Of a DNA stretch of 29,921 nt, positions 12,577 to 21,068 are shown in pieces. The notes beneath the pieces were generated by a model. The model was not told where the DNA came from. It did no database searches and saw nothing but the letters and a program-made list of their open reading frames with translations. The translations under genes were made by a program, and so were the position numbers. The stretch is taken from assembly GCA_964450715.1 (NCBI GenBank), contig CAYVFC010000101.1, positions 1 through 29,921 on the forward strand, read 5' to 3'. The stretch is from CAYVFC01 sp964450715 (GTDB lineage: Bacteria > Myxococcota_A > Polyangia > Polyangiales > JAFGIB01). Every line of letters begins with the position of its first letter. The first letter of the stretch is position 1.

Positions 12577-14034
12577 TTATGGTCTTTCCTTTCCGGTACC
12601 GAAATCGAGCAGGTGGCCCACTACCGCCCGGGCTCCGCGCAGGAGGTAGCCGGGGTCGGTGATGTTGCGCGCGAGCTGCCGGGCCACGAAGCGCGGCGAG
12701 AGAAAGGAACGGTAGACCTGGTTGCAGAAGCGCACGATCTCGTCGGAGCTTATGTCGCCGGTCCTGAGCACCGAGCCGCGCATGTCGAACCTCTCGTAGT
12801 CGTCCGGGGCGCAGGTGAGCCAGCCCTTCTCCACCGCCTCGGCGTAGAGCGGCGTGCCGGGATAGGGGACCACCACCGTGGACTGCAGCATCTCGGCCGA
12901 GCCCTCGCGCATGAGCTGCCGGGCCAGCTCCACCGTGCGCCGCACCTGCTCCCGGGTCTCCCAGGGAAAGCCGACCATCACCGTCAGGTGCACGTCGATG
13001 CCGGCCCGGGCCGCGTTGCGGCAGCCGTTTGCGATCTGCTCCACCGTCACCCCCTTGCAGATGCGATCCAGCGTCTGCTGGTTGGCCGACTCCAGGCCCG
13101 ACTTGATCTTGCGCCAGCCGGCCCGCTTCATCAGCCGCGGCACCTCCGGATCCTGCAGGTAGTCGAACCTCATGTTGCAGGAGATGAGGATTTTACGGTG
13201 AAAACCGCGCTCGATCATCCCCCGGCAGAACTCCTGCAGCCACTCGCCTCCCGGAAAGGTGCCCGAGTCGTCGAAGATCTCGCGCGCGCCGTGATTTTGT
13301 ATCAAGTATCCGATCTCGTCCAGCGCGCGCTCCACCGACATGCGGGTGAACCGGGGATAGGTGGTGGTCCAGGAGCAGAAGCGGCAGCGGTGCCAGGGGC
13401 AGTCGCGGCCGGCCATGGTGTAGTAGATCTCCCGGTACCGCCTCCACTTCTCCCCGTAAAGGTCGGCCCGGGTGAGGCGGCGATCGATGAAGGGCAGCGA
13501 GTCCAGGTCGTGGTCGTGCCCGAAGGGGCCCGTATCGCGTATCTCGTCGCCTTCCCTGAAGTATACGCCGGGCAGCAACGGTTCCGCGCTCTCCAGGTGG
13601 CGGACGATGCTGCGCAACAGGAAATCGTAGTGGCCGCCGGTTATGGCGAAATCGGCGCTGCAGTTCTTCATCGTTTCCCCGGGCAGGGCGGTGACGTGGT
13701 CGCCCATCAGCGCCACCCGGCAATCGGGCAGCAGCTGCTTGATGCGATCGGTGACCGCCCAGTGCTGCCTGACCACCGGGGTCTTGGTCTCCATGGCCAC
13801 CAGGTCGGGCCGCTCCCGCTCCAGGATGCGCCAGAACCGCTCCGCGGTCTTGCGCCCGGCGATGGCGTCCTCCCAGATCACCCGGTGGCCTTCCCGCGCC
13901 AGCAGGGTGGCGGCGTAGGCGGGCACCACCGGGTAGATGTAGCTGCCCACGTGGTACCATTGGAACTGCCGGTTCTGGGTCAGCATGGGGCTGCCCTTGC
14001 CCTGCAACGGCGGGTAGGCGATGGCGACCTTCAC
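12577..14034 (-). CDS. B12-binding-type radical SAM protein
   Basis: A 485-aa protein. Start GTG at 14034 overlaps the stop of the preceding gene (GTGA), so it is translationally coupled; GGAAAGG lies upstream. Residues 1-150 have the Rossmann pattern of B12-binding domains (VKVAIAYPPL, then VALMGDHVTALPGE), though no DxHxxG base-off histidine motif is seen. The [4Fe-4S]-binding motif is C212-x4-C217-x2-C220 (DCPWHRCRFCSW), one residue longer than the classical CX3CX2C; this variant occurs in some B12-type radical SAM families. Later motifs (KIKSGLESANQQTLD, then VMVGFPWETREQV) complete the radical SAM barrel. A C-terminal region of about 80 aa follows. It may methylate or rearrange a sugar or lipid carrier, as suggested by its place after the rfbF-rfbG-wecG genes, but the reaction is inference. 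Confidence 0.88.
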   Translation of the reverse strand: MKVAIAYPPLQGKGSPMLTQNRQFQWYHVGSYIYPVVPAYAATLLAREGHRVIWEDAIAGRKTAERFWRILERERPDLVAMETKTPVVRQHWAVTDRIKQLLPDCRVALMGDHVTALPGETMKNCSADFAITGGHYDFLLRSIVRHLESAEPLLPGVYFREGDEIRDTGPFGHDHDLDSLPFIDRRLTRADLYGEKWRRYREIYYTMAGRDCPWHRCRFCSWTTTYPRFTRMSVERALDEIGYLIQNHGAREIFDDSGTFPGGEWLQEFCRGMIERGFHRKILISCNMRFDYLQDPEVPRLMKRAGWRKIKSGLESANQQTLDRICKGVTVEQIANGCRNAARAGIDVHLTVMVGFPWETREQVRRTVELARQLMREGSAEMLQSTVVVPYPGTPLYAEAVEKGWLTCAPDDYERFDMRGSVLRTGDISSDEIVRFCNQVYRSFLSPRFVARQLARNITDPGYLLRGARAVVGHLLDFGTGKERP

Positions 14035-14810
14035 CGGCGGGTGATCCTTTCCCGCAGGACACGGTAGAGAAAAAGCGGGTTGCCGACAACGTAGCGCGCG
14101 AACATCCGGCGCGGCTCCAGCAGGAGCCGGAAGAGCCACTCCAGCGAGCGCTGCTGCATCCATTCCGGCGCCCGGGGCACCGCCCCTGAAACGTATTCCA
14201 GCAGGGCGCCGATGGGCCAGACGACCCTGGCCTCCAGCCGCTCCCAGTTGTCCAGGACCCAGTGCTCCTGCGCGGGCGTGCCGAAGCCGACGAAGAGGAT
14301 ATCCGGCCGCGCGGCGGCTATGGAGCTCAACACTTCCGCTTCCTGGGGATGGTTGCGCTCGAAGTACCCGTGGCCGTGACCGGCGATGCGCAATCCCGGG
14401 TGCCGCTCCTGAAGCCGCCGGCAGGCCTCCTCGGCCGCGCCCGGCCGGGCGCCCAGGAAATAGAGGCTGGTGCCGTCCTGCCGCCACCTCTGGCAGAAGC
14501 CGTCGATGAACGAAGCGCTGGTCAGCCTCCCGGGCAGGGGCCGGCCCAGCAGCCGCGCCCCCAGCACCACCCCGGCGCCGTCGCAGTAGGTTATGGCCGA
14601 CCTTCGGTAGGCCTCGCGCAGCCGCTCGTCCCCCGCGGCCAGGTTCAGGGTGTGGGCGTTGACGTAGGTCACCAGGTGCTTGCCGCCGCCGGCGAGCAGC
14701 CCGCCGATGCGGTCCAGAAGCTCCCCCTCCCGTAACCGGTGGACGCGCACCCCGAGCACCTGCTCGCTCGCGGCCACAGGCTGGGCGGAAGCGTCCTCGA
14801 CCGGGTTCAT
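14031..14810 (-). CDS. WecG/TagA/CpsF-family glycosyltransferase (GT26)
   Basis: A 259-aa membrane-associated transferase adding ManNAc, ManNAcA or a related sugar from a UDP donor to a lipid-linked acceptor. Signature segments are in order: HLVTYVNAHTLNLA (45-58), ITYCDGAGVVLGARLLG with the conserved Asp77, LYFLGARPGAA, ILFVGFGTPAQEHW, and a basic C-terminal tail with RRMFARYV that anchors the protein to the membrane in this family. The ATG at 14810 has AGGA 8 nt upstream and is preferred to ATG 14819, whose spacing is too short. It overlaps the radical SAM start by 4 nt (GTGA) and lies 52 bp after rfbG. It likely adds an early sugar of the polysaccharide repeat unit. Confidence 0.93.
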   Translation of the reverse strand: MNPVEDASAQPVAASEQVLGVRVHRLREGELLDRIGGLLAGGGKHLVTYVNAHTLNLAAGDERLREAYRRSAITYCDGAGVVLGARLLGRPLPGRLTSASFIDGFCQRWRQDGTSLYFLGARPGAAEEACRRLQERHPGLRIAGHGHGYFERNHPQEAEVLSSIAAARPDILFVGFGTPAQEHWVLDNWERLEARVVWPIGALLEYVSGAVPRAPEWMQQRSLEWLFRLLLEPRRMFARYVVGNPLFLYRVLRERITRR

Positions 14811-14862
14811 GTCTTCCATCCTAGCGCGTTTGCACCGGCTCGCGCCTGCCCGGACGGAGCCG

Positions 14863-15969
14863 TCAGGCCTCGCAGTAGGCGCGGATGTCGTCGAGGCAAG
14901 CCCGGCGCGCGCATCCGGGATCCGCGAGGTGTTGCCGATACCAGTCCATGGTCCGCCGCACCGCCTCCTCCAGGTTCCAGCGAGGGCTCCACCCTAGCAG
15001 GTGAACCGCCTTGTCTATGGAGAGCCGCAGAAGCCCCGCCTCCTCGCAGCCATCGCCAGCGGCGGGCTCTTCCCGCCAGGTTCCCCCCTCTCCCCACGCC
15101 TGCAGGCAGAGCGATGTCAGCTCGGACACGGTCCGGGCGCCCTCCAGATCGGGTCCGAAGTTCCAGGGGCCGCAGAATCCGGCCGCGTCCGCGCCGTCGG
15201 CGCCGACCAGCCGGCTGCCGAGGAGCAGGTAACCGCCCAGCGGCTCGAGCACGTGTTGCCAGGGGCGGCACGCGCGCGGCGAGCGCAGCACGACCGAGGC
15301 GCCGGAGTCAAGCGCACGCACGATGTCGGGCACCACCCGGTCGCGGGACCAGTCGCCGCCGCCGATCACGTTTCCCGCCCGCGCGCTGGCCACGGCCACG
15401 CCATGCTCGCGCAGCCGCTCCGGCGGGAAGAAGCTCCGCCGGTACGAGGTGGTGACCAGCTCGGCCGCGCCCTTGCTCGAAGAGTAGACGTCGTGCCCGC
15501 CAAGGGGATCTTCTTCGCGATAGCCGTGCGCCCACTCCCGGTTCTCGTAGCACTTGTCGCTCGTCACCACGACCACGGCGCAGGGACGGCCAGCGACGCG
15601 CACCGCTTCCAGCAGGTGCGCCGTGCCCAGGACGTTGGTGGACAGGGTACCCACCGGGTCCTTGTAAGAGACCCGCACCAGCGCCTGCGCCGCCAGGTGG
15701 AAGACGAGATCGGGCCGGGCCTCGTCCACCGCCGCGCGAACCGCCGCCAGGTCGCGCACGTCAGCCAGCCGGTGGCGGCAGACGCCCTCCAACGCGGCGT
15801 CCTGGAAGAGGGAGGGGTGGGTTTCCGGGGCCAGAGCCAGGCCGAACACCTCGGCCCCCAGATCGGACAGCCACAACGCGAGCCAGCTGCCTTTGAAGCC
15901 TGTATGCCCGGTTACGAGCACCCGGCGACCCGCGTACACCGCGCGGAGATCGACCGGTTTCGCCGACAC
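14863..15969 (-). CDS. rfbG: CDP-glucose 4,6-dehydratase
   Basis: Converts CDP-D-glucose to CDP-4-keto-6-deoxy-D-glucose using bound NAD. It is an extended SDR enzyme of 368 aa. The nucleotide-binding loop is TGHTGFKG (20-27), followed by SLFQ and the family's TSDKCYEN (136-143) in place of the TSDEVYG of dTDP enzymes, and the catalytic Y162-x3-K166 (YSSSK). Further family motifs are SARAGNVIGGGDWS and RPWQHVLEPLGGYL. The start is GTG at 15969, which shares its last base with the rfbF stop (TAGTG), so translation is coupled; AAGGA lies 7 nt upstream. The product feeds the deoxysugar enzymes encoded further right. Confidence 0.95.
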   Translation of the reverse strand: MSAKPVDLRAVYAGRRVLVTGHTGFKGSWLALWLSDLGAEVFGLALAPETHPSLFQDAALEGVCRHRLADVRDLAAVRAAVDEARPDLVFHLAAQALVRVSYKDPVGTLSTNVLGTAHLLEAVRVAGRPCAVVVVTSDKCYENREWAHGYREEDPLGGHDVYSSSKGAAELVTTSYRRSFFPPERLREHGVAVASARAGNVIGGGDWSRDRVVPDIVRALDSGASVVLRSPRACRPWQHVLEPLGGYLLLGSRLVGADGADAAGFCGPWNFGPDLEGARTVSELTSLCLQAWGEGGTWREEPAAGDGCEEAGLLRLSIDKAVHLLGWSPRWNLEEAVRRTMDWYRQHLADPGCARRACLDDIRAYCEA

Positions 15970-16766
15970 TAGCCGTCCTTCCGCCGCGGAACGGCCCACG
16001 GCGCCCGACCCGAAGCCCATATCTCGTTGAGCATCTGGTACTCTCGGTAGTTGTCCATCGGCTGCCAGAAACCCTCGTGGCAGTACGCCATGAGCTCGCC
16101 ATCCTCGGCCAGACGCCGGAGCGGAGCCTGTTCGAAAACGACGTGGCTGCCTCCCTCCAGGTACGGCCAGATGCGCATAGCGTCGAGTACGAAAAAACCT
16201 CCGCTGATGTATCCGACTCTCTCCCGCGGTTTCTCGTTGAACTCACGGACGCGCCCCTCCTCGACCGCCATCTCCCCGAAGCGGTTCGGGGTTCGCACCG
16301 CGGTGACGGTCGCGATCTTGCCGTGCGCCCGGTGATGCGCGATCGAGGCCTTGATGTCGATATCCGCAACGCCGTCGCCGTAGGTCATCAGAAACAGCTC
16401 GTCGTCGGCCACGTATCGGCGGATGGCGGCCACGCGCGCCCCCGTCATGGCGTCCTCACCGGTTTCCGCCAGCGTCACGCGCCAGTCCTCGTCCTCTCCA
16501 TTCTCGTGGAACTGGACGCCCCCCGGCATCCCGAGGCGCACGGTGAGATCGTTCGTCATCGCGCGGTAGTTGAGAAAAAACTCCTTGATCGTCCACCCCT
16601 TGTAGCCAAGGCAGAGAACGAAGTCGCGAATCCCGTGCGCCGCGTAGATCTTCATGATGTGCCAGAGGATGGGCCTGCCGCCGATGGGGAGCATCGGCTT
16701 TGGCAGGACCTCTCCGGGGTCATGGATCCGGGTACCTTTACCGCCGCATAGTATTACCGTTTTCAT
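15969..16766 (-). CDS. rfbF: Glucose-1-phosphate cytidylyltransferase
   Basis: Makes CDP-glucose from CTP and glucose-1-phosphate, the first step of CDP-deoxysugar synthesis. It is 265 aa, close to the family's ~257. The nucleotide-binding loop is GGKGTRI followed by LPKPMLPIGG, where the Lys contacts phosphate. LVASADE-type residues are replaced here by LFLMTYGDGVADIDI, the family's YGDGV metal site, then TPNRFGEMAVEEGRV and FNEKP. A C-terminal WQPMDNYREYQML closes the fold. No strong SD precedes the ATG, so it may depend on coupling from the GT2 gene 63 bp upstream. Directly followed by rfbG. Confidence 0.96.
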   Translation of the reverse strand: MKTVILCGGKGTRIHDPGEVLPKPMLPIGGRPILWHIMKIYAAHGIRDFVLCLGYKGWTIKEFFLNYRAMTNDLTVRLGMPGGVQFHENGEDEDWRVTLAETGEDAMTGARVAAIRRYVADDELFLMTYGDGVADIDIKASIAHHRAHGKIATVTAVRTPNRFGEMAVEEGRVREFNEKPRERVGYISGGFFVLDAMRIWPYLEGGSHVVFEQAPLRRLAEDGELMAYCHEGFWQPMDNYREYQMLNEIWASGRAPWAVPRRKDG

Positions 16767-16829
16767 GGCGAATCAGCGCGATAATCGGCTGATCCGTCGC
16801 TAGGTGTCAACCGCCCCCGCTTCGTCGTG

Positions 16830-18128
16830 CTATCCGATCCTATTCTTGCTCGAAAAAACCCGGGTCTTCACGTACCTCGACGCGGACCTGATAACCGCTA
16901 CCGGATCGAGGTAACCCTCATCCTTGAGGGTGAGGATATGGTGGCAGAGAACCGACGCGTCGTAGATATTTTTTACGAAAAAGGGGGCGCAATCGAGATA
17001 TAGCATTCCCTTGTAGTAATCCTCCCGAAAAACCCCCTTCGCGAACCGCAGGGCCTTACCGATATTCCGGCCGGACAGATTACTCCTCAGTCCAGGCGCC
17101 CGGGGAGGCTTCTCCGCTACAGCCCGCCGTGCGGCCCCGGGCATCTCATTCAACTCCCCCATTCGCAAAACGGCATCCTTTATCTCCGTATATACCCGTT
17201 CCGGCCTCCGGGCCGCCTCCGACATCATCACTGAAAATAACTCCTCCATGTCCGGAGAAAAAGCTTTCAAGGAGGGGATGTGCTCTCGAGCCTGAAAAAA
17301 GCTCTCGACTATTGACGAGTAAAAACTCAAGCATCTGACCATGCTGGGGTGATAGGGATAATCCTCTTCATCGAAATACCTCCGCGGAATCCTGTTAGTA
17401 GTATCCTCCAACGTGCTTGCCCCGAGACTGTGATGCGAAGTCCCGGAAATAGTATAGGGCCTTTTGGAATTCAAGTAGCTCTCGACGACCCCCGCGATGG
17501 CAAAACCCGAGTACGCATCGGGCGTGCTAGAGTTGAAGAACCTACCGTTACTGGATAGTTTCTTTACCCTTTCTACCACCTCGTATCGTACAACCGAAAA
17601 GAGGTATAGAGCCGGCAACGATCCATACGTCGCCCTGAAACGGATGACTTCCCGTATCCTGGCAGCTGAATCCCTTGTCGTGATCCGTCTACTCAGCGAG
17701 GGGATTATCAGGCGGTTCGCCTCGGAATGCTCGATGGTGGGCCAGAAATACCTGGGGAAGCCCCACCTTATTGCAGACGCTTCCGTCTCGCCGATGACTG
17801 CGTTCAGATCGCGCATCGCATTAGGAAGCAGCCCGTCGTCGTCCCCGATGTAGATGACATACCCCTGCGGCTTGACGTGCGACAAAGCGAACTCGAAGTT
17901 GTTCGGCATGTTCACGCGCTTGCCGGTGTTCAGGTAACGAATCCGGCTGTCGCGGAACGATTCCACCACCTCGCGAGTCTGATCCTGGCTGTAGTTGTCG
18001 CTGACCAGGATTTCGAGCCTGTCGTAGTCCTGCATCACACAGGTTCTGAGCGTGTGCTCGAGCGTATCGCATCGTTCACGCGTGGGTATAACAACCGTGA
18101 AGCTTTGTACCGCTTCGCATCGATTCAT
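16830..18128 (-). CDS. Family 2 glycosyltransferase
   Basis: A GT-A fold transferase of 432 aa, acting on the cytoplasmic face of the membrane. The first ~110 residues hold FTVVIPTRERCDTL, then LEILVSDNYSQDQT and the metal-binding YIGDDDG (DDD at 96-98). The C-terminal ~200 residues are unusual for simple GT2 enzymes and hold no membrane segment; their role is unclear. GAGGA lies 7 nt before the ATG. The start codon is embedded in a perfect 14-bp palindrome (18121-18134). First gene of the minus-strand operon with rfbF, rfbG, the GT26 gene and the radical SAM gene, so it probably extends the same repeat unit. Donor and acceptor are unknown. Confidence 0.9.
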   Translation of the reverse strand: MNRCEAVQSFTVVIPTRERCDTLEHTLRTCVMQDYDRLEILVSDNYSQDQTREVVESFRDSRIRYLNTGKRVNMPNNFEFALSHVKPQGYVIYIGDDDGLLPNAMRDLNAVIGETEASAIRWGFPRYFWPTIEHSEANRLIIPSLSRRITTRDSAARIREVIRFRATYGSLPALYLFSVVRYEVVERVKKLSSNGRFFNSSTPDAYSGFAIAGVVESYLNSKRPYTISGTSHHSLGASTLEDTTNRIPRRYFDEEDYPYHPSMVRCLSFYSSIVESFFQAREHIPSLKAFSPDMEELFSVMMSEAARRPERVYTEIKDAVLRMGELNEMPGAARRAVAEKPPRAPGLRSNLSGRNIGKALRFAKGVFREDYYKGMLYLDCAPFFVKNIYDASVLCHHILTLKDEGYLDPVAVIRSASRYVKTRVFSSKNRIG

Positions 18129-18556
18129 GAATCGTCCTCAAGGGCTAAAGGTGTCGGTCATAGAAAAGACGGGCGACTGCCGTATCCCTTCGGTATCGAT
18201 GGTCTCCTGGTACCGGTCATGTCTGGAGGAACCGTGGCGAGTATACCACGACGTCGCGCCGCGCCTATGTTTCGCTCGATCGGCCGAAACGACGACCGAA
18301 AGAGACCGCATTTGAGGATAGCGAAACGAGTGGTGAAGCGCGTAACCGCGCCGGACTCCATACCGCGCAACGGACCGAGAAACGCTCGACGAAAGGGCTT
18401 CGAGACGGTATTGTCACCCGCCGGATGAAGCGTTGACAGGCAGCGGTTTCGCGCGGCGGTTTCCAGGCATCTATCGCGCATCGTTTCGACGAAACCGGCT
18501 GCCGCGGCGCCCCGATCAATTCGCGAGACAGGCAACGGCGCAGACAGCTACCCTCT
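18129..18556. other. Divergent intergenic region of the polysaccharide locus
   Basis: A 428-bp gap between the GT2 gene (minus) and the flippase gene (plus), the only place where both operons can be initiated. A TTGACA box occurs at 18433-18438 on the plus strand, but no matching -10 lies 16-18 bp downstream. No open frame here looks real. It may hold the promoters for both operons. Confidence 0.5.
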
Positions 18557-20089
18557 ATGAACGTACTGAAAAAGAACATCATCGCGAACTTCGGAGGAAG
18601 CATCTGGACCGGGCTCATGGGCCTGGCTTCGGTGCCGTTTTTCATTCACTTCATGGGAATCGAGTCGTACGGCCTGGTAGGCGTCTTCGCCACGCTACAG
18701 GCGCTGCTCGGTGTTCTGGGCACGGGGGTGAGCAATACGTTGAACCGCGAGATCGCCTGCTTAGCGGTACGAGAGGACCACGCGCGGGAGATGCGCGACC
18801 TGGTACGGACGCTGGAGATTCCCTACTGGGCCCTGGCCGTGGTTATCGGCATCGGTGTCGTCGCTCTGTCTCCTTTCATCGCCTACCACTGGATAGAAGC
18901 CGAACACTTGTCTCCCGATAACGTTCGAAGAGCCGTCATGATCATGGGAGTCGTGATCGCTTTTCAATGGCCTTTGGGATTCTATTCCGGCGGCCTAATG
19001 GGCCTGCAACGTCAGGTATTGCTGAACGGCATCAACGTGGTCATGGCCACGCTACGAGGTCCCGGGGCCGTATTAATTCTATGGCTCGTCTCTTCCGAGG
19101 TGGAGGCTTTTTTTCTATTTCAACTGGCTATCAGCGTCATCCACGTCGTCGTTTCGCTGCTCTATTTATGGCGCAGCCTGCCACTCCACGCGGAAGCACC
19201 GCGCTTTCGACGCGAACAACTCTTCGACACCTGGCGCTTCGCTACGGGCCTGACCAGCACGACCATGATGTCGATCCTGATCACACAGGCGGACAAGGTC
19301 ATCTTGAGCCGCATGTTGAGCCTGGAAATGTTCGGTTACTACACCCTGGCCAGCCTGGTCAGCGTGAATCTTCATCGCTTCACCACCCCTATCTTCACGG
19401 CCGTCTATCCCGGCTTGACCAACCTGGTGGCGCTAGGCGCGACCGAAGAACTCGCGAACCTGTACCACAAGAGCACCCAGCTGCTGTCGGCGATCGTATT
19501 GCCTACCGCGCTCGTGATCGCTTCGTTCTCGCACGAGCTACTGCTGCTGTGGACGCAGAGCCCGGTCACGGCCGAGCACACCCACCTGCTGGTCCGGGTT
19601 CTTATCATCGGCATGTCCATCAACAGCATCATGCATATGCCCTACGCGTTGCAACTAGCCTACGGAAAGCTACGACTCGCCATTCTCGGCAGCTTGGTGA
19701 TCGTGGTGCTCATCGTGCCTCTGATGATCGTCTTCACCGAATGGATAGGCGCCATCGGAGCGGCGATCGTATGGTTGCTGCTCAACATCGGCCAGCTAAC
19801 AATCGCCGTCCCCATCATGCATCGCTGGTTTTTAACCTCCGAAAAATGGCGCTGGTACCTCGATGATATCGGACGTCCCCTGCTGGCGACCCTGGCCGTG
19901 GTGGCGGTTGGCCGCATCCTCATCCAGTCCGACTGGCATCCGCTGTTGCTTCTGGCCAGTCTGGCCGTGCTCGGTTGCGTAACGGTACTCGCCTCCGCCA
20001 TCGCTGCCAGTCGGCTCGATGCCGTGGCGAGACTCGCGTCGTTCTGGGCAGCGTTACGCGCCAGAAACGCCGGGCCGGAGGGGAACTGA
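18557..20089 (+). CDS. wzx: Wzx-type oligosaccharide flippase
   Basis: A polytopic inner-membrane protein of 510 aa, with roughly 12-14 hydrophobic segments across its length. The N-terminus (NIIANFGGSIWTGLMGLASV followed by PFFIHFMGIESYGLVGVF) matches Wzx/RfbX transporters, which move lipid-linked O-antigen units across the membrane. Charged loops and the central LSRMLSLEMFGYYTLASLV are typical. The ATG has no clear Shine-Dalgarno sequence. It is the only + strand gene of the locus and faces the CmcI-like gene, leaving only 30 bp between their stops. Being a flippase, it implies a Wzx/Wzy-type pathway; no wzy is visible in the window. Confidence 0.9.
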   Translation: MNVLKKNIIANFGGSIWTGLMGLASVPFFIHFMGIESYGLVGVFATLQALLGVLGTGVSNTLNREIACLAVREDHAREMRDLVRTLEIPYWALAVVIGIGVVALSPFIAYHWIEAEHLSPDNVRRAVMIMGVVIAFQWPLGFYSGGLMGLQRQVLLNGINVVMATLRGPGAVLILWLVSSEVEAFFLFQLAISVIHVVVSLLYLWRSLPLHAEAPRFRREQLFDTWRFATGLTSTTMMSILITQADKVILSRMLSLEMFGYYTLASLVSVNLHRFTTPIFTAVYPGLTNLVALGATEELANLYHKSTQLLSAIVLPTALVIASFSHELLLLWTQSPVTAEHTHLLVRVLIIGMSINSIMHMPYALQLAYGKLRLAILGSLVIVVLIVPLMIVFTEWIGAIGAAIVWLLLNIGQLTIAVPIMHRWFLTSEKWRWYLDDIGRPLLATLAVVAVGRILIQSDWHPLLLLASLAVLGCVTVLASAIAASRLDAVARLASFWAALRARNAGPEGN

Positions 20090-20119
20090 AGGGTCACCCC
20101 CGTCGATCGACTTCTCCCT

Positions 20120-20887
20120 TCACCTCATCCTCCTCAGGTATCCACAGGGCGCGGCAGTCACTACCAGTTTTGCTACGATCTCGCCGTCGATCTCGAAATC
20201 CGAATTGGCCTTCAAGAACTCTCTTACCGCGGTCTTCGGATTATTTCCCGGTCCCCACTCCCGGTCCTTGCAGGTTTCTTCAGGCAGATCCTCGATTACG
20301 CCGTCGTAGACGACACAGTAACTACCAACGGTAACGAGCCCGGCGTAGAGCCGAAGCTCCCGGAGGACGTGATCGTGGGTATGGTTGGAGTCGAGGCTCA
20401 CTAGTATTCGTGAATATCCCGAAACGGCTCCGTATACCTGTTCCGCAATCCTGTCTTCGACACTAGAGCCTTCGATCATCTTTATGCGCCGGAACATCGG
20501 ATGCGCCTCGATCCTCTTCCGGTTATGGCTGCGTATATCGACATCCACCCCGACCACGGTCCCATCGCCGCCGAGAAGCTCGAGCATGGACGCCAAGAAG
20601 ATGAGTGAACCGCCGTGCGCGATGCCCGTTTCCACGATGCAATCGGGTTTTACTCTCCATATTATCTCCTGCATGGCCACGATATCCTGGGGATACTGGA
20701 TTATCGGCCTTCCTAGCCACGTGAAGTTGTAGCTGTAACGCGTTCTGAGCGTCTCGCTAAGAAATGATCTTCCGCTGTCCTGCAAGGCCGTGTCTTCTGG
20801 GTAACCGTTGATCCTCTCCCGGCACTCCTCCATAAAAGCCTCCACCGGGTCCGTGGAATATGCCTCTGGGTTCTTCCTTTCCGACAT
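20120..20887 (-). CDS. CmcI/rhamnosyl O-methyltransferase-family protein
   Basis: A 255-aa SAM-dependent methyltransferase of the family first named cephalosporin hydroxylase CmcI, whose bacterial members mostly O-methylate sugars. The family signature is complete: FTWLGRPIIQYPQDIVAMQE (55-74), the SAM motif ETGIAHGGSLIFLASML (86-102), VVGVDVDIR, IEGSSVED and SLDSNHTHDHVLRELRLY (164-181). GGAGG is well placed before the ATG at 20887. It is last in the minus-strand series and probably methylates a sugar of the polysaccharide. Confident for family, less so for the acceptor. Confidence 0.92.
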   Translation of the reverse strand: MSERKNPEAYSTDPVEAFMEECRERINGYPEDTALQDSGRSFLSETLRTRYSYNFTWLGRPIIQYPQDIVAMQEIIWRVKPDCIVETGIAHGGSLIFLASMLELLGGDGTVVGVDVDIRSHNRKRIEAHPMFRRIKMIEGSSVEDRIAEQVYGAVSGYSRILVSLDSNHTHDHVLRELRLYAGLVTVGSYCVVYDGVIEDLPEETCKDREWGPGNNPKTAVREFLKANSDFEIDGEIVAKLVVTAAPCGYLRRMR

Positions 20888-21068
20888 ACGATCCCTCCAG
20901 CCTCCCCTTACCGTTCAGGTACTCCTTCGGTTTCGATCTTGCCAGAGCGTATCACAGACCTTTTTCCCTGGGCGTCACGGCACCACCGCCCGGCTGTGGG
21001 GAGCCATCACGAGCAGCCGCAGGCGCCATCCCGAGAAGGAGGCCTGGAAAACGCAGGCGATTCCTCGT

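Noticed and set aside
18433..18461. Sigma-70 promoter for the flippase gene (TTGACA at 18433)
   Set aside because: No -10-like hexamer at 16-18 bp spacing.
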